A program made the translations under genes and the position numbers. From positions 517,001-581,000 of the forward strand of contig CAJNDS010002368.1 of assembly GCA_905221605.1 (NCBI GenBank): DNA of 64,000 nt, read 5' to 3'. The notes beneath the pieces are model-generated. The model was not told the DNA's origin. It made no database searches and saw only the letters and a list, made by a program, of their open reading frames with translations. The stretch comes from Symbiodinium natans. Its lineage: Eukaryota; Sar; Dinophyceae; Suessiales; Symbiodiniaceae. Below, piece after piece: positions 8,675 through 17,090 of this stretch (position 1 is the stretch's first letter; each line of letters starts with the position of its first letter).

Positions 8675-9337
8675 ATGAGTAAGGATTTCCAGAAAGGTAA
8701 AATATATTGTATCAGAAATAATAGCACTGATGATATTTATATAGGCTCTACTTGCCAACCACTAAGCAAACGAATGGCAAAGCATAGAAGCGATACAACT
8801 CGCAGTGTTAAGAATAAATTGACACTTTACCAAAAGATGAACGAATTGGGAGTAGAAAATTTTTACATTGAATTAATTGAAGAATATCCGTGTGAAAACA
8901 ATGACCAGTTAAGAGCTAGAGAAGGACATTTTATTAGAGAAATGGCTACTTTAAATAGAAGAATAGAATGTAGGGATAGAAAAGCACACTATCAAGATAA
9001 TAAAGAATACATAAAAGAAAAGAGCAACAAGAATTATTATGATAATATTGAAGACAGAAAAGCAAAGAATAAGGAGTATAGAGATAATCACAAAGAAGAA
9101 AGAGTAGAATACGACAAGCAATATAGGCAAGATAATAAAGAACGAATAGCACAATACAAAAAAGATTATCATGAAAAGAACAGAAATACCATACTACAGA
9201 AACACAAAGAATATCACGAACAGCATAAAGAAGAACAAAACCAAAAGCGACGCGAATTCTACCAAGAGCATAAGGAAGAAATTAACAGAAAACGAAGAGA
9301 AAAGCGTCAACAAGCAAAAGAACAACAAATAAATTAA
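8675..9337 (+). CDS. GIY-YIG endonuclease, copy 1
   Basis: A 220-residue protein with an N-terminal GIY-YIG nuclease domain: the KIY strand at residues 9-11, YIG at 22-24 (in DDIYIGSTC), a basic helix KRMAKHR, and the candidate catalytic Glu in AREGHFIREM. Residues 110-215 are a highly charged helical extension with repeated KEY/KEE/YDKQYR units. Such nucleases are common as selfish or recombination enzymes in phages and large DNA viruses. It lies between capsid and fibre genes and has its own promoter-like box of the non-capsid class. Its paralogue at 13,393-14,004 is broken in the same YIG motif. Intact here. Confidence 0.88.
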   Translation: MSKDFQKGKIYCIRNNSTDDIYIGSTCQPLSKRMAKHRSDTTRSVKNKLTLYQKMNELGVENFYIELIEEYPCENNDQLRAREGHFIREMATLNRRIECRDRKAHYQDNKEYIKEKSNKNYYDNIEDRKAKNKEYRDNHKEERVEYDKQYRQDNKERIAQYKKDYHEKNRNTILQKHKEYHEQHKEEQNQKRREFYQEHKEEINRKRREKRQQAKEQQIN

Positions 9338-9377
9338 TTCAATATAAATATTAATTTCTCAGATATTAATATTTATA

Positions 9378-11738
9378 ATGGCTTCATTAAACAATATGAG
9401 CACAGTGTACGCCAACGAAATATACAAAATATTTTCCACCGGCGTTAGTGAAATATCAGACACATATGCCACCAAGGCAGAACTAACAAGCATAAACACT
9501 GCAAACTCTGCAGATATAACAGCAAACACCGATGCTATTGATGTTCTTAACACCAAGCAACTGCAAAACTTTAACAATATTAATGCGATTAATACTGATT
9601 TAACTAATAATTATCAAACCAATACAGTATTAGCACAGAATTTTTATAATAAAACAGAGATTGATTCAACATTTAGTAATTATTATACATCAACACAAAT
9701 TGATACAAATTTATCTACTAATTACCAAACAAATGCCCAGTTAGGGGTTAATTATTATAATAAGGGTGAGGTAGATACATTAATAGCAGGTGCTGGTGGT
9801 AGCAGTGGCTATACTGATACAGAAATTGATAATTTATTAGATCTACGAGTTCCAAAATCAGATTTTACTGATAGATTTAGTGCAAATCCTATTATTGATT
9901 GTTCTGCCCCAACTGTTATTCATAGCGGATTAACATTAAATAATTCAACTATTAATATATCACCAGTGGCGGGATTATTATTTAGCAACCAAACAGGAGG
10001 AGGTGATAAAGTTTTAGCAGAGTTTAAAAACGCTACGAGTTATATAACTTTACAAGGTGATAAAATATTTTGTAATAATACATCAGACGACGCCATTAAA
10101 CAATTAGATTTATCAAATAATAATGCAGGGTATAAAATGAGTGGTAAAATAGAAACACCAACAGGTGGTTTAGTGGTAGAAAATACAGCAGATGCTAATT
10201 TATCATTTACAGTTAGAAATACTGATAATTATATTACTTTTAACAATGATAATGTTGACTGTTATAATTCAGTTGGTGATACGGGTAGAATTTTAAATTT
10301 AAATAATAATGCTAATCAGTATGTTAAAACACATTCAATATTAGTAGATAGTGGGGCAGAAACATTAACAGGCGGTTATACATTAGATGTTGTTGATAGT
10401 GCTATTGTTAGGCAAAATTTAAAAGTGGATGGTAATTTTGATTTAACAAATGATTTAAATTTTGATGGTGAAAATTTTAATATTAATGATACTAACGGAT
10501 TAACATTTTATAAAGATACGACAGATGCCTCTAATGTTATGTGCGTGAAAAATGCACAAGGGTATTTAAAATTTATTTCATTTGGTATTAATGCTTATAA
10601 CACAAGCAATGACAGTTCTTCATTACTTTTATTAAATACTGCAAATGGCAATGGTGTTTATTGTTTAAGTTTAGGTATCGGAGCAATTCAAGGAGCAAAT
10701 AAATTAAATGTAGGGGGTGGCAATGCTAATTTTGGAAGCACAGCATCGTTTCAAAGCATATCAACATTCAATAGTGATATTTATGTTAATAATTCAGGTA
10801 GGATATTTCAGCGTAGTGATGCGAATAATTCATTGAATGTAATATCAACAGAAGAAATTAATTTTTCATTACAATCAAATAGAACAACCGATCCTACTAC
10901 TGCTACTATTTGTCTTCAACTCAACGACACTAATGGAATTACATTAAACCGACCAGTCGTTAATAATCAAACATTTAATAGTATTGGTAATTTAACAGCG
11001 GAAGCAGATTTAATAACTTGGGGAAAAATGAAATTTCAAAATTCATCAGAGTTTAGAGAAGTGTTAGATACTCAATATAAGTTATATATTAGAAATTCAA
11101 ATCAAGCCTGAGAAATGAATTTAATAATGGGTTTAGAATCATCAACGCCAGAAATTCAACTTACAGACGGGAAAGTTAAGATAAATAATAATTTAGAAAT
11201 AACACAAGAAACGATAAGCACTGTAGATCAGATACAGTTTTTAAATACTGACGCAGGTGGGGAATATGCATTCTATTTTGGTACTGTTTCAGTATCGAAT
11301 GATGTATTTTCAATTTCACCAAGTGGCATTCTCGTTAATGGAGATATTGAATATACTGGGTCTTTAATTCCAAGTTCTGATAAACGATTGAAAAAAGATA
11401 TTAAGGAACTTAACCAAAAAAAGGCAGTGGAATTAGTTAAATACATTGTTCCAAAAACATATCATTTTATTGATAACAGACAACAAGGTAAATCATGTTG
11501 TGGTTTTATTGCTAATGATTTTTTAAGTGAAAAAGTTCCGGATGAATGGCAAAATATAGTTAAAGAAGGCAAAGATGGATATTTAAAGTTTGATTATACG
11601 TCTTGTGTTCCTATTTTATGGAGTGCTTTACAGGCAACAATAAATGAAGTAGAAGAATTAAAAAAAGAAATAAAAAAATTCAAGGGTGAGGCATCACCGA
11701 AGGCAAAAGCAAAACCTAAAGCGAAAAGTAAAGATTAA
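9378..11738 (+). CDS. Fibre-like protein with C-terminal peptidase-S74 chaperone, in-frame TGA
   Basis: One frame of 786 codons split by a single TGA at 11,109-11,111 into 577- and 207-residue parts. Residues 1-140 contain repeats of the phage-fibre type (YYTSTQIDTNLS, YYNKGEVDTL). The middle is Asn/Asp-rich beta sequence. After the TGA come further beta repeats and SDKRLKKDI (residues 88-96 of the second part), the start of the intramolecular chaperone domain (peptidase S74), which trimerises a fibre and then cuts itself off by its Ser. The last 20 residues are Lys/Ala-rich. A GGA-to-TGA change would explain the stop, since the text runs on in frame (NQA*EMNLIMG). A surface fibre for host attachment is the likely role. 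Readthrough cannot be excluded. Confidence 0.75.
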
Positions 11739-11740
11739 AA

Positions 11741-11758
11741 TCTAAATATTAATATATA
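11741..11758 (+). promoter_or_regulatory. TCTA-class promoter-like box
   Basis: TCTAAATATTAATATATA ends directly at the ATG at 11,759 and closely matches the capsid-gene box. Confidence 0.45.
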
Positions 11759-11968
11759 ATGGTTAATATTGATGAACAAATAGAAAAGAAACTCAATGAA
11801 CAATTAGAAAAGATAAAGGGGGAATTCATTATATTTAATACAATTCAAGATTTAACAGACAAGATTCAAAAATTAGAAGATGAAATAGAACAGTTGAAAA
11901 ACAAAAATAAATGTAGCAACAGTGGCAAATGTATGCCGTGTAATTTATGTAGTTTTTCATTATTTTGA
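11759..11968 (+). CDS. Small coiled-coil protein with a Cys-rich tail
   Basis: A 69-residue protein. Residues 3-50 form a clear heptad coiled coil (IQDLTDKIQKLEDEIEQLKN). The tail is Cys-rich (CSNSGKCMPCNLCSF), with four cysteines in 12 residues. No family is recognised. It follows the fibre gene by 20 bp and converges on the packaging ATPase gene with a 3-bp gap. The late-type box suggests a virion or assembly role, which is inference. Confidence 0.65.
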   Translation: MVNIDEQIEKKLNEQLEKIKGEFIIFNTIQDLTDKIQKLEDEIEQLKNKNKCSNSGKCMPCNLCSFSLF

Positions 11969-11971
11969 TGA

Positions 11972-12739
11972 TTAATAATATTGTTCCACTTCTATTTTAT
12001 GAGTGAAATTCTGGTGAAACATTTCGTTAATATTTTTCTTCATTAAATCCACATATAGAAAATTAAAATCTTCTGCGGTGGCAGTATGGTATATTTCAAG
12101 TAATGTTTTTGGATCTGTTAATGCCCCCAATTCCTCAATAATTGAATCCAGCTCTTTTTTGTTTCTTAAACGAAATATAAATAGTTGTGTTGCATTAACC
12201 CTGATAACAGGATGCAAAATAAAAGCCTTTTGTGATGCTGTTATTACACTGATACCCGCATGTCTTCCGCGAACATATAGCGACTGTAATAGTTTATTAT
12301 GTCTTGCTATTTCAGGAGAATCGGCTATATCGTCCAATATTATTAACACATTGAATAATTTCTTTTCGTTCTGCTCTTTCAAATATTTTGTGATTTTTGT
12401 TTGCGTATCAATTATTTTAGTTAAATCTTCGCTCTTGTAATTTTCAAAAAAACATTGTTCTTTCTCTTCGCTCACTCCTAATTCATCCTTTACATATTTC
12501 TTGACAGGCAACCAAATACTGTCATGGTTCACACTAGGCGAAAACACAAACACCCTTTTAAAAACGTTTCTGTAAATATCCAAGGTTAAAGATACTAGCA
12601 GAACTGATTTACCAGATCCAGAAGGACCAAATACAATTGCCCTAAATGGGACTTTAGGCACATTTGAATATTTTGATTGTTTAAATTCATATTTAATTTC
12701 ATTAATGGGTTTCACTATCGGAATATTATTATTACTCAT
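11972..12739 (-). CDS. Genome-packaging ATPase (A32/FtsK-HerA type)
   Basis: The motor that loads DNA into the capsid, 255 residues, complete. Walker A is GPSGSGKS at residues 38-45 and Walker B is VLIILDD near 131-137. After it, LYVRGRHAGISVITASQ matches the region carrying the sensor residue of viral packaging ATPases. It is the only minus-strand gene between 6.3 and 16.4 kb. A TCTA box lies 10 bp upstream (TAGA on the plus strand at 12,750-12,753), in line with expression together with the capsid genes. Family assignment is firm; the finer clade would need a tree. Confidence 0.9.
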   Translation of the reverse strand: MSNNNIPIVKPINEIKYEFKQSKYSNVPKVPFRAIVFGPSGSGKSVLLVSLTLDIYRNVFKRVFVFSPSVNHDSIWLPVKKYVKDELGVSEEKEQCFFENYKSEDLTKIIDTQTKITKYLKEQNEKKLFNVLIILDDIADSPEIARHNKLLQSLYVRGRHAGISVITASQKAFILHPVIRVNATQLFIFRLRNKKELDSIIEELGALTDPKTLLEIYHTATAEDFNFLYVDLMKKNINEMFHQNFTHKIEVEQYY

Positions 12740-12775
12740 TATAATTACATAGAAATTATATAATTTAATTATATA

Positions 12776-12925
12776 ATGGAATACGATAAATATATTAGTG
12801 CCATTAATAATTTAGAAGAAGTTGAACAAATAATAATAACTGAACCAAGATACAGACGCTGTTGTTATTCTCTTTTAGAAATTTGTAAGGGAGTATTACA
12901 ATATTTGAAACTGAAGAAAAAATAA
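12776..12925 (+). CDS. Very short hypothetical ORF
   Basis: A 49-codon reading frame (MEYDKYISAINNLEEVEQII...) ending KLKKK. It starts 36 bp from the divergent ATPase gene behind AT-rich leader sequence, and has the same A/T-biased codon use as its neighbours. It shows one Cys pair and a basic tail, and no family is recognised. It is kept because the position and leader look like those of the other small genes. Confidence 0.45.
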   Translation: MEYDKYISAINNLEEVEQIIITEPRYRRCCYSLLEICKGVLQYLKLKKK

Positions 12926-12946
12926 TAATTTCTAATATAAACTAAT

Positions 12947-13348
12947 ATGACTGATGCAAACAAAGACGATAACAAAGATGGAACTGATGGCGGTTTAAGT
13001 GTTAATAAAGATGGTATAAATTGCTTATTCTGTAGATGTAAAAGAAACACATACCATAAAGAAACTAAAACAACGACAGAAGATAATAAAGTTATTGTTA
13101 ATGTTGTAGAAGATAGAAGTAGTTTTAAAATAGGGAAAGGTAGGAATGTATCCCCTGATGATGGAATATTTAAACCAGATGCCGCGCAACAAATTGGAGG
13201 CGTTGAGCTTTGTAGCACTGGGTGGAGTCAAAATCAGATTACCCCTGAAGAGTGCGATGAGAAGATAGAAGAATTAAGAGAAGAAGTAGAAGATGTAAAA
13301 AAAGATGTTGAACAATTGAAATCGCATAGCCTTAATTTTATGGACTAA
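12947..13348 (+). CDS. Hypothetical protein with short C-terminal coiled coil
   Basis: A 133-residue protein. It has an acidic Asp/Lys-rich start, a CLFCRCK motif near residue 27, and a central part of mixed beta character. The end is a heptad stretch (CDEKIEELREEVEDVKKDVE, about residues 103-122). No family is recognised. The box TTTCTAATATAA lies 12 bp upstream, the class seen at capsid genes, so a virion-associated role is possible. Confidence 0.65.
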   Translation: MTDANKDDNKDGTDGGLSVNKDGINCLFCRCKRNTYHKETKTTTEDNKVIVNVVEDRSSFKIGKGRNVSPDDGIFKPDAAQQIGGVELCSTGWSQNQITPEECDEKIEELREEVEDVKKDVEQLKSHSLNFMD

Positions 13349-13392
13349 ATTATATTTAAACAATAAAAAGCAATATAAAACAATATATATCA

Positions 13393-14004
13393 ATGGAAAA
13401 TATTAAAAACAAAAAGGATTATTCACGGGGAAAAATTTATTGTATAAGAAATACTGTTAGCAGTGATATTTAGCTTGGCTCTACGTGCCAGACATTAAGT
13501 CAAAGAATGGCATTACATAGATATGACAGTATTAAACCGAGCAGACAAAACACAAGAATTTATAAGCTTATGACAGAATACGGGAGAGACAGATTTTATA
13601 TAGAATTAATAGAAGATTACCCATGTGAAAATACATATCCATTGAGAAAGAGAGAAGGCGAATTAATTAGAGAAATGAAACCTACATTAAATATAGTAAT
13701 ACCAACAAGAACAGGGAAAGAACGGAAAGAGGATGAGCCGGAGAAAATTAAGTTGGCAAAAGCAATTAGCGATGCTAAATACCGTGAAAAGAATGCAGAA
13801 CAAATTAAGCAGAAGCAAAAGGAATATCGTGAAACACACCGAGAGCATATAAACCAAAAGATAAAGGAGTATCGTGAAGCACACCGAGAGTATATAAACC
13901 AAAAGAAGAAAGAGTTTTATTATCAACACCACGAACAAGAACTGGAAAAACGAAGAAACTATAAACAACGAGTAAAGCAGAAGCAAATGAATTTATTGGA
14001 TTAA
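13393..14004 (+). pseudogene. GIY-YIG endonuclease, copy 2, stop codon in the YIG motif
   Basis: A paralogue of the gene at 8,675. From ATG 13,393 the text reads ...GKIYCIRN...SDI*LGSTC. The TAG at 13,471-13,473 (codon 27) replaces the Tyr of YIG, and the frame then continues to 14,004 without further breaks (about 203 codons). The Glu-bearing KREGELIREM and the charged tail with KEYRETHREHINQK repeats are preserved. A start at the internal ATG 13,507 would give a protein without the first catalytic strands. The precise loss of an active-site residue suggests relaxed selection on a spare copy. Confidence 0.8.
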
Positions 14005-14290
14005 CATTTAAAAATGTTTTTCTAATATATATTGACAGCTTGTATAGTCTTTTGAATTCCCCCTCTTGGAACTGAAACAGGATGAACACCCCGAATATTG
14101 CGCCCATTGCTCTCTGCAATTGCTTAAGTCCCAGACATCGTAAGTGAGCAAGAGAAAGGGGAAAGTATCTTGGAACGCTTACATAATTGATACTACATAA
14201 GCTAGGATCGGAATTCGTTTGGAGCTATGCTAAATCTTAAGGAATTTTATATAATATAGCAGGTATTATATAAATTTCCAAATATATTAT
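14005..14290. other. Intergenic stretch with a GC-richer island of unknown origin
   Basis: Bases about 14,036-14,235 differ visibly from the AT-rich surroundings (for example ttccccctcttggaactgaa and cattgctctctgcaattgct) and have no convincing reading frame on either strand. The remainder is AT-rich leader of the next gene. It does not look like a tRNA or a spliceosomal RNA that I know. It could be captured host DNA or a short RNA gene. Confidence 0.4.
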
Positions 14291-14488
14291 ATGACTATTT
14301 ATAAAAATAATATTATTTTGAATTTTAATGATATTGAATCAATAAATATTGAAGATGTTAAATATTGTTGGAAATGTAAAATATACAAAGACAAAGAAGA
14401 TTTTAAAAGTTTGTATGAAGATAAGAAATATAATAAAACTTGCCGTAATTGTCTGAAATATTATTATAAATGTATTTCTAAAAAATAA
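14291..14488 (+). CDS. Small zinc-ribbon protein
   Basis: A 65-residue protein with two CxxC pairs (CWKC and CRNC, about 25 residues apart), followed by Tyr/Lys-rich sequence. The same design (C-x2-C...F...C-x2-C) occurs in the gene at 15,993-16,427 (FCYGCKEW... and CNIC), so the two are probably related. Such ribbons are frequent in HNH-type or DNA-binding accessory proteins, but no HNH residues are seen. It lies just upstream of the recombinase gene. Confidence 0.65.
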   Translation: MTIYKNNIILNFNDIESINIEDVKYCWKCKIYKDKEDFKSLYEDKKYNKTCRNCLKYYYKCISKK

Positions 14489-14489
14489 C

Positions 14490-14512
14490 TTAAAAAATCG
14501 TAATAAAGATTT
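14490..14512 (+). promoter_or_regulatory. TTAAAGAAAT-class promoter-like box of the recombinase gene
   Basis: TTAAAAAATCGTAATAAAGA plus TTT, ending 22 bp before ATG 14,535. It is a diverged copy of the 21-bp element. Confidence 0.4.
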
Positions 14513-14534
14513 AAAATATTTAGTATATTATATA

Positions 14535-15731
14535 ATGACCGAGAGCAAAAGTAAAAAAACAGTTTGGAATAAACAAGATGAGAGCAGGTATAATTCATTA
14601 TATAATAAATTAAAAGCATCAGGTGACGATATTAATAAAGAAGATTATCTTAAAAAATACAATAAATCAAAATTACAAAAAATTATTAATAAATTAGAAT
14701 TATCAACATCAACTAAAGAAGGCTTTTATTTTATGGTTTCTAAATGGTTAAAATTAAATGATCCAACAAATACAATGATAAGTAATTTTACGAGTAAAGG
14801 TTATGATCTAATGATGAAACGAAGTAAAGAATATGATGAAAATGAACTAAGTGAAAAGAAACAAAAGAATTACAGAGATTATTCATATTTTGTTGATATT
14901 TTAAATCAAATTAATTATAAAGAAATTAAAACATACAGAAGCCATTTACAATATTTATTGTTAAGTTTATTAATAAAACAACCACCTGTAAGAACATCAT
15001 TTTATACCAGCGCCGAATTTCATACAAAAGGCGGTTATGATGAGAAGAAAAATTATATTATGTTAATGACAACAGGAACGGGTAAGCGTCGTGTAATGTA
15101 TTATGTCGGAAAAGATAAGGTTACAGGCTCAAAATCGTTTTCAGATATACTTAAAAATAATATTGAAGTTGAAGATAAAGAACTTATTGAATTAATGTAT
15201 TATTCATTTGAAAAATATCCAAGAACATATGTACTTGAAAACCGAGGAAAGCCAATACAAGATGAAACATTATTAAGGTATTTACGAGAAATAACAAAGG
15301 TTGATAATATTGATATTGATACAATGAGATCAGTTTATATTAGTCATTTTTATAATAATTTTAATATGAAATATGCAGAAAAAAGGGAACTTGCTAGAAA
15401 AATGAGACATGATCCACAAACAGCACAGCAGAAGTATTTATTAGTATTATCAAAAACGAAAACGGACAAAGCAAAAGATGATCGGATAAAAGAACTTGAA
15501 AAAATGAACAAAGAATTAAATGATAAAGTAGCACAATTAGAAAAACAATTAGAAGATACTGAAATTAAATTAAGAGATACAAAAGGTGAAGCGTCGCAAT
15601 CTTCAGAATGGAAGAAGAAAAGATACGATATTATTTACAGGTTAAACAAGGGTATTAATAAAAATGTCAAAGAAAAGACACTTGAAAAATATGATATACA
15701 ATATAATAGTGATAAGAATGAATATTATTAA
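14535..15731 (+). CDS. Tyrosine recombinase (probable integrase)
   Basis: A 398-residue protein, complete. An N-terminal core-binding-like helical region (1-140) precedes the catalytic part. Box I Arg is R153 (in QPPVRTSF), a beta-hairpin follows around 175-195 with candidate Lys, the box II Arg is R265 with H271 in MRSVYISHF, then H292 in RKMRHD, and the nucleophile is Y301 in QQKYL. Residues 320-350 form a coiled coil (KELEKMNKELNDKVAQLEKQ region). This type of recombinase is the integrase of many PLVs and would cut and join DNA through a 3'-phosphotyrosine. The first His of a classical HxxR is not obvious. It is the best candidate for the enzyme that placed this element beside the telomere-like repeats. 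Confidence 0.85.
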   Translation: MTESKSKKTVWNKQDESRYNSLYNKLKASGDDINKEDYLKKYNKSKLQKIINKLELSTSTKEGFYFMVSKWLKLNDPTNTMISNFTSKGYDLMMKRSKEYDENELSEKKQKNYRDYSYFVDILNQINYKEIKTYRSHLQYLLLSLLIKQPPVRTSFYTSAEFHTKGGYDEKKNYIMLMTTGTGKRRVMYYVGKDKVTGSKSFSDILKNNIEVEDKELIELMYYSFEKYPRTYVLENRGKPIQDETLLRYLREITKVDNIDIDTMRSVYISHFYNNFNMKYAEKRELARKMRHDPQTAQQKYLLVLSKTKTDKAKDDRIKELEKMNKELNDKVAQLEKQLEDTEIKLRDTKGEASQSSEWKKKRYDIIYRLNKGINKNVKEKTLEKYDIQYNSDKNEYY

Positions 15732-15747
15732 TCTAATATTATAATAT

Positions 15748-15912
15748 ATGGTTAAAATTAAATGTAATCAATGTGGAGGAGAATATGAACAAGGTCAATC
15801 ATATGAAAAGGCAAGAATGAAACATATAAATTCAAAAAGACATCAAAAATATTTAGAAGATCGTCATGACAAAAATCCTAAATTTTGGGACAGGTATATG
15901 AAAAGAATGTGA
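15748..15912 (+). CDS. Small C2H2-type zinc-finger protein, possibly frameshifted at its end
   Basis: A 54-codon paralogue of the gene at 6,092-6,295. It has CNQCG at residues 5-9, HINSKRH near 27-33, and NPKFWDRY after it. The frame ends at TGA 15,910-15,912. One frame over, the sequence goes on as NVKKAKELGYTK to a TAA near 15,944, which resembles the basic tail of the paralogue, so a single indel in AAAAGAATG may have shortened it. A TCTA box (15,732-15,735) lies 12 bp upstream. Role unknown. Confidence 0.6.
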   Translation: MVKIKCNQCGGEYEQGQSYEKARMKHINSKRHQKYLEDRHDKNPKFWDRYMKRM

Positions 15913-15952
15913 AGAAAGCAAAGGAACTAGGATATACAAAATAAATATTGTC

Positions 15953-15973
15953 TTAATATGTTATAAAAGAAAT
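15953..15973 (+). promoter_or_regulatory. TTAAAGAAAT-class promoter-like box
   Basis: TTAATATGTTATAAAAGAAA plus T, ending 19 bp before ATG 15,993. Confidence 0.4.
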
Positions 15974-15992
15974 ATATTAAGATAATATAATA

Positions 15993-16427
15993 ATGAGTAA
16001 TCTTATTGGATATTTTACACAAGACCTAAAACAATATTTAAAACATCAAAACCCAGAAAGAGATCCATTATATTGGAAAACAAAAGATAATGAAAAATTA
16101 CCTATTGAAGCAATTGAAAAAGTTTTTAACGCTAAATTTTGCTATGGATGTAAGGAATGGAGATACAAAGAACAATTTAATATTCTTGATCCAAATACTG
16201 ATGAAAATGAATTACATAAAGGGGTATCAAGAAGATGTAATATATGTATAAATAAAAAAAGAAAGAAAGAAGAAGAGAGAGAGATGCGAATAAATTACTA
16301 TATGACTAGGATGAGTATTTATAATAAATTAATCAATGATGAAACATTCAAGCCTGACTCTAAACTTCTCCAGCGGTTTAAAATAGGATATGATAGACAA
16401 GACAAATTATATTATTTAGAAGATTAA
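15993..16427 (+). CDS. Zinc-ribbon protein
   Basis: A 144-residue protein. It has an N-terminal helical part, then CYGC (near residues 50-53) and CNIC (near 82-85) forming a CxxC...CxxC ribbon with the WRYKEQFNILDP insert between, then a strongly basic helix (KKRKKEEERE). It resembles the 65-residue gene at 14,291 in the spacing of an aromatic (Phe) between the two Cys pairs. Function not known; nucleic-acid binding is likely. A promoter-like box of the primase-helicase class lies upstream. Confidence 0.65.
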   Translation: MSNLIGYFTQDLKQYLKHQNPERDPLYWKTKDNEKLPIEAIEKVFNAKFCYGCKEWRYKEQFNILDPNTDENELHKGVSRRCNICINKKRKKEEEREMRINYYMTRMSIYNKLINDETFKPDSKLLQRFKIGYDRQDKLYYLED

Positions 16428-16476
16428 AAAAAACAAATAATACCATAATAATATCAATAAAATATTATTATGATAT

Positions 16477-16746
16477 CTACAAATTTGTTTCAGTGCTTGT
16501 TTTTGCCTTTAGATAACCCTCTAAATCATTTAATGAACCTTGTATAATTTTCAGATATTCATCATCCCAATACGATGTGTTATTTTTCTCTTTCATTTTT
16601 ATCAGTATCTCTTCGTGTCTTTTTAATATTACATGTTTCTTCATTCCATATTCAACACATAAGCCATCTAGTTCTTTTTCAAATACCTCTTCATATTTGC
16701 TTTTACCAATGTCTTTGCCTGTTACAACTTCCTTCATGAGTTTCAT
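16477..16746 (-). CDS. Hypothetical 89-residue protein
   Basis: A helical, charged protein (MKLMKEVVTGKDIGKSKYEE...) without a recognised family. It converges on the zinc-ribbon gene and is divergent from the gene at 16,869. The clear 21-bp promoter-like box at 16,771-16,791, 24 bp upstream, is a good reason to accept it as a real gene despite its size. Confidence 0.6.
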   Translation of the reverse strand: MKLMKEVVTGKDIGKSKYEEVFEKELDGLCVEYGMKKHVILKRHEEILIKMKEKNNTSYWDDEYLKIIQGSLNDLEGYLKAKTSTETNL

Positions 16747-16770
16747 AATATATATATAATACTATGTATT

Positions 16771-16791
16771 TTTTCTTTAATACCTTTTTAA
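16771..16791 (-). promoter_or_regulatory. TTAAAGAAAT-class promoter-like box
   Basis: On the minus strand TTAAAAAGGTATTAAAGAAA plus A, the best match to the 17,443 copy. It serves the 89-residue gene, and 40 bp further on lies the box of the divergent gene. Confidence 0.5.
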
Positions 16792-16830
16792 TACGAAATA
16801 ATATTACCAAAATATCTTATTAAATATTTC

Positions 16831-16851
16831 TTAAAAATGACTTAAAATAAT
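16831..16851 (+). promoter_or_regulatory. TTAAAGAAAT-class promoter-like box
   Basis: TTAAAAATGACTTAAAATAA plus T, 17 bp before ATG 16,869. It lies back to back with the box at 16,771-16,791. Confidence 0.4.
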
Positions 16852-16868
16852 GTAATATTACTATATAT

Positions 16869-17090
16869 ATGAAAAAAATCAAAAAACTAAAATCACAAGG
16901 TGCATCGGTTGAATGGTATGATGAAACTGAAGAAGGAGTTACGATAATTAAAATTGAATGCTTGAAAAGTGGAGATACAGAAACAGTTTATGGAGATGGC
17001 TCACCATCCAAAAGGCGAGGTTTAGCAATGCTTACTGAAAATTGTTCATGCGGTGCTAAATGGCATTTTATTACCGAAGACACCACATAA
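16869..17090 (+). CDS. Hypothetical 73-residue protein
   Basis: A small protein with beta-strand pattern (GVTIIKIECLKSGDTETVYG) and a CSCGAKW motif near the end. Three cysteines could bind a metal or form a redox site, but no family is recognised. The frame is intact, and it is followed by the AT-rich stretch 17,091-17,486. Confidence 0.55.
   Translation: MKKIKKLKSQGASVEWYDETEEGVTIIKIECLKSGDTETVYGDGSPSKRRGLAMLTENCSCGAKWHFITEDTT

Noticed and set aside
6582-13473. Stop-codon reassignment to explain TAA, TGA and TAG inside viral genes
   Set aside because: All three stops also end normal genes of the same element, so individual mutations or errors are more likely.
13805-14119. Minus-strand reading frame over the GC-richer island
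   Set aside because: Most of it is antisense to the second GIY-YIG gene; the island part has no recognisable features.
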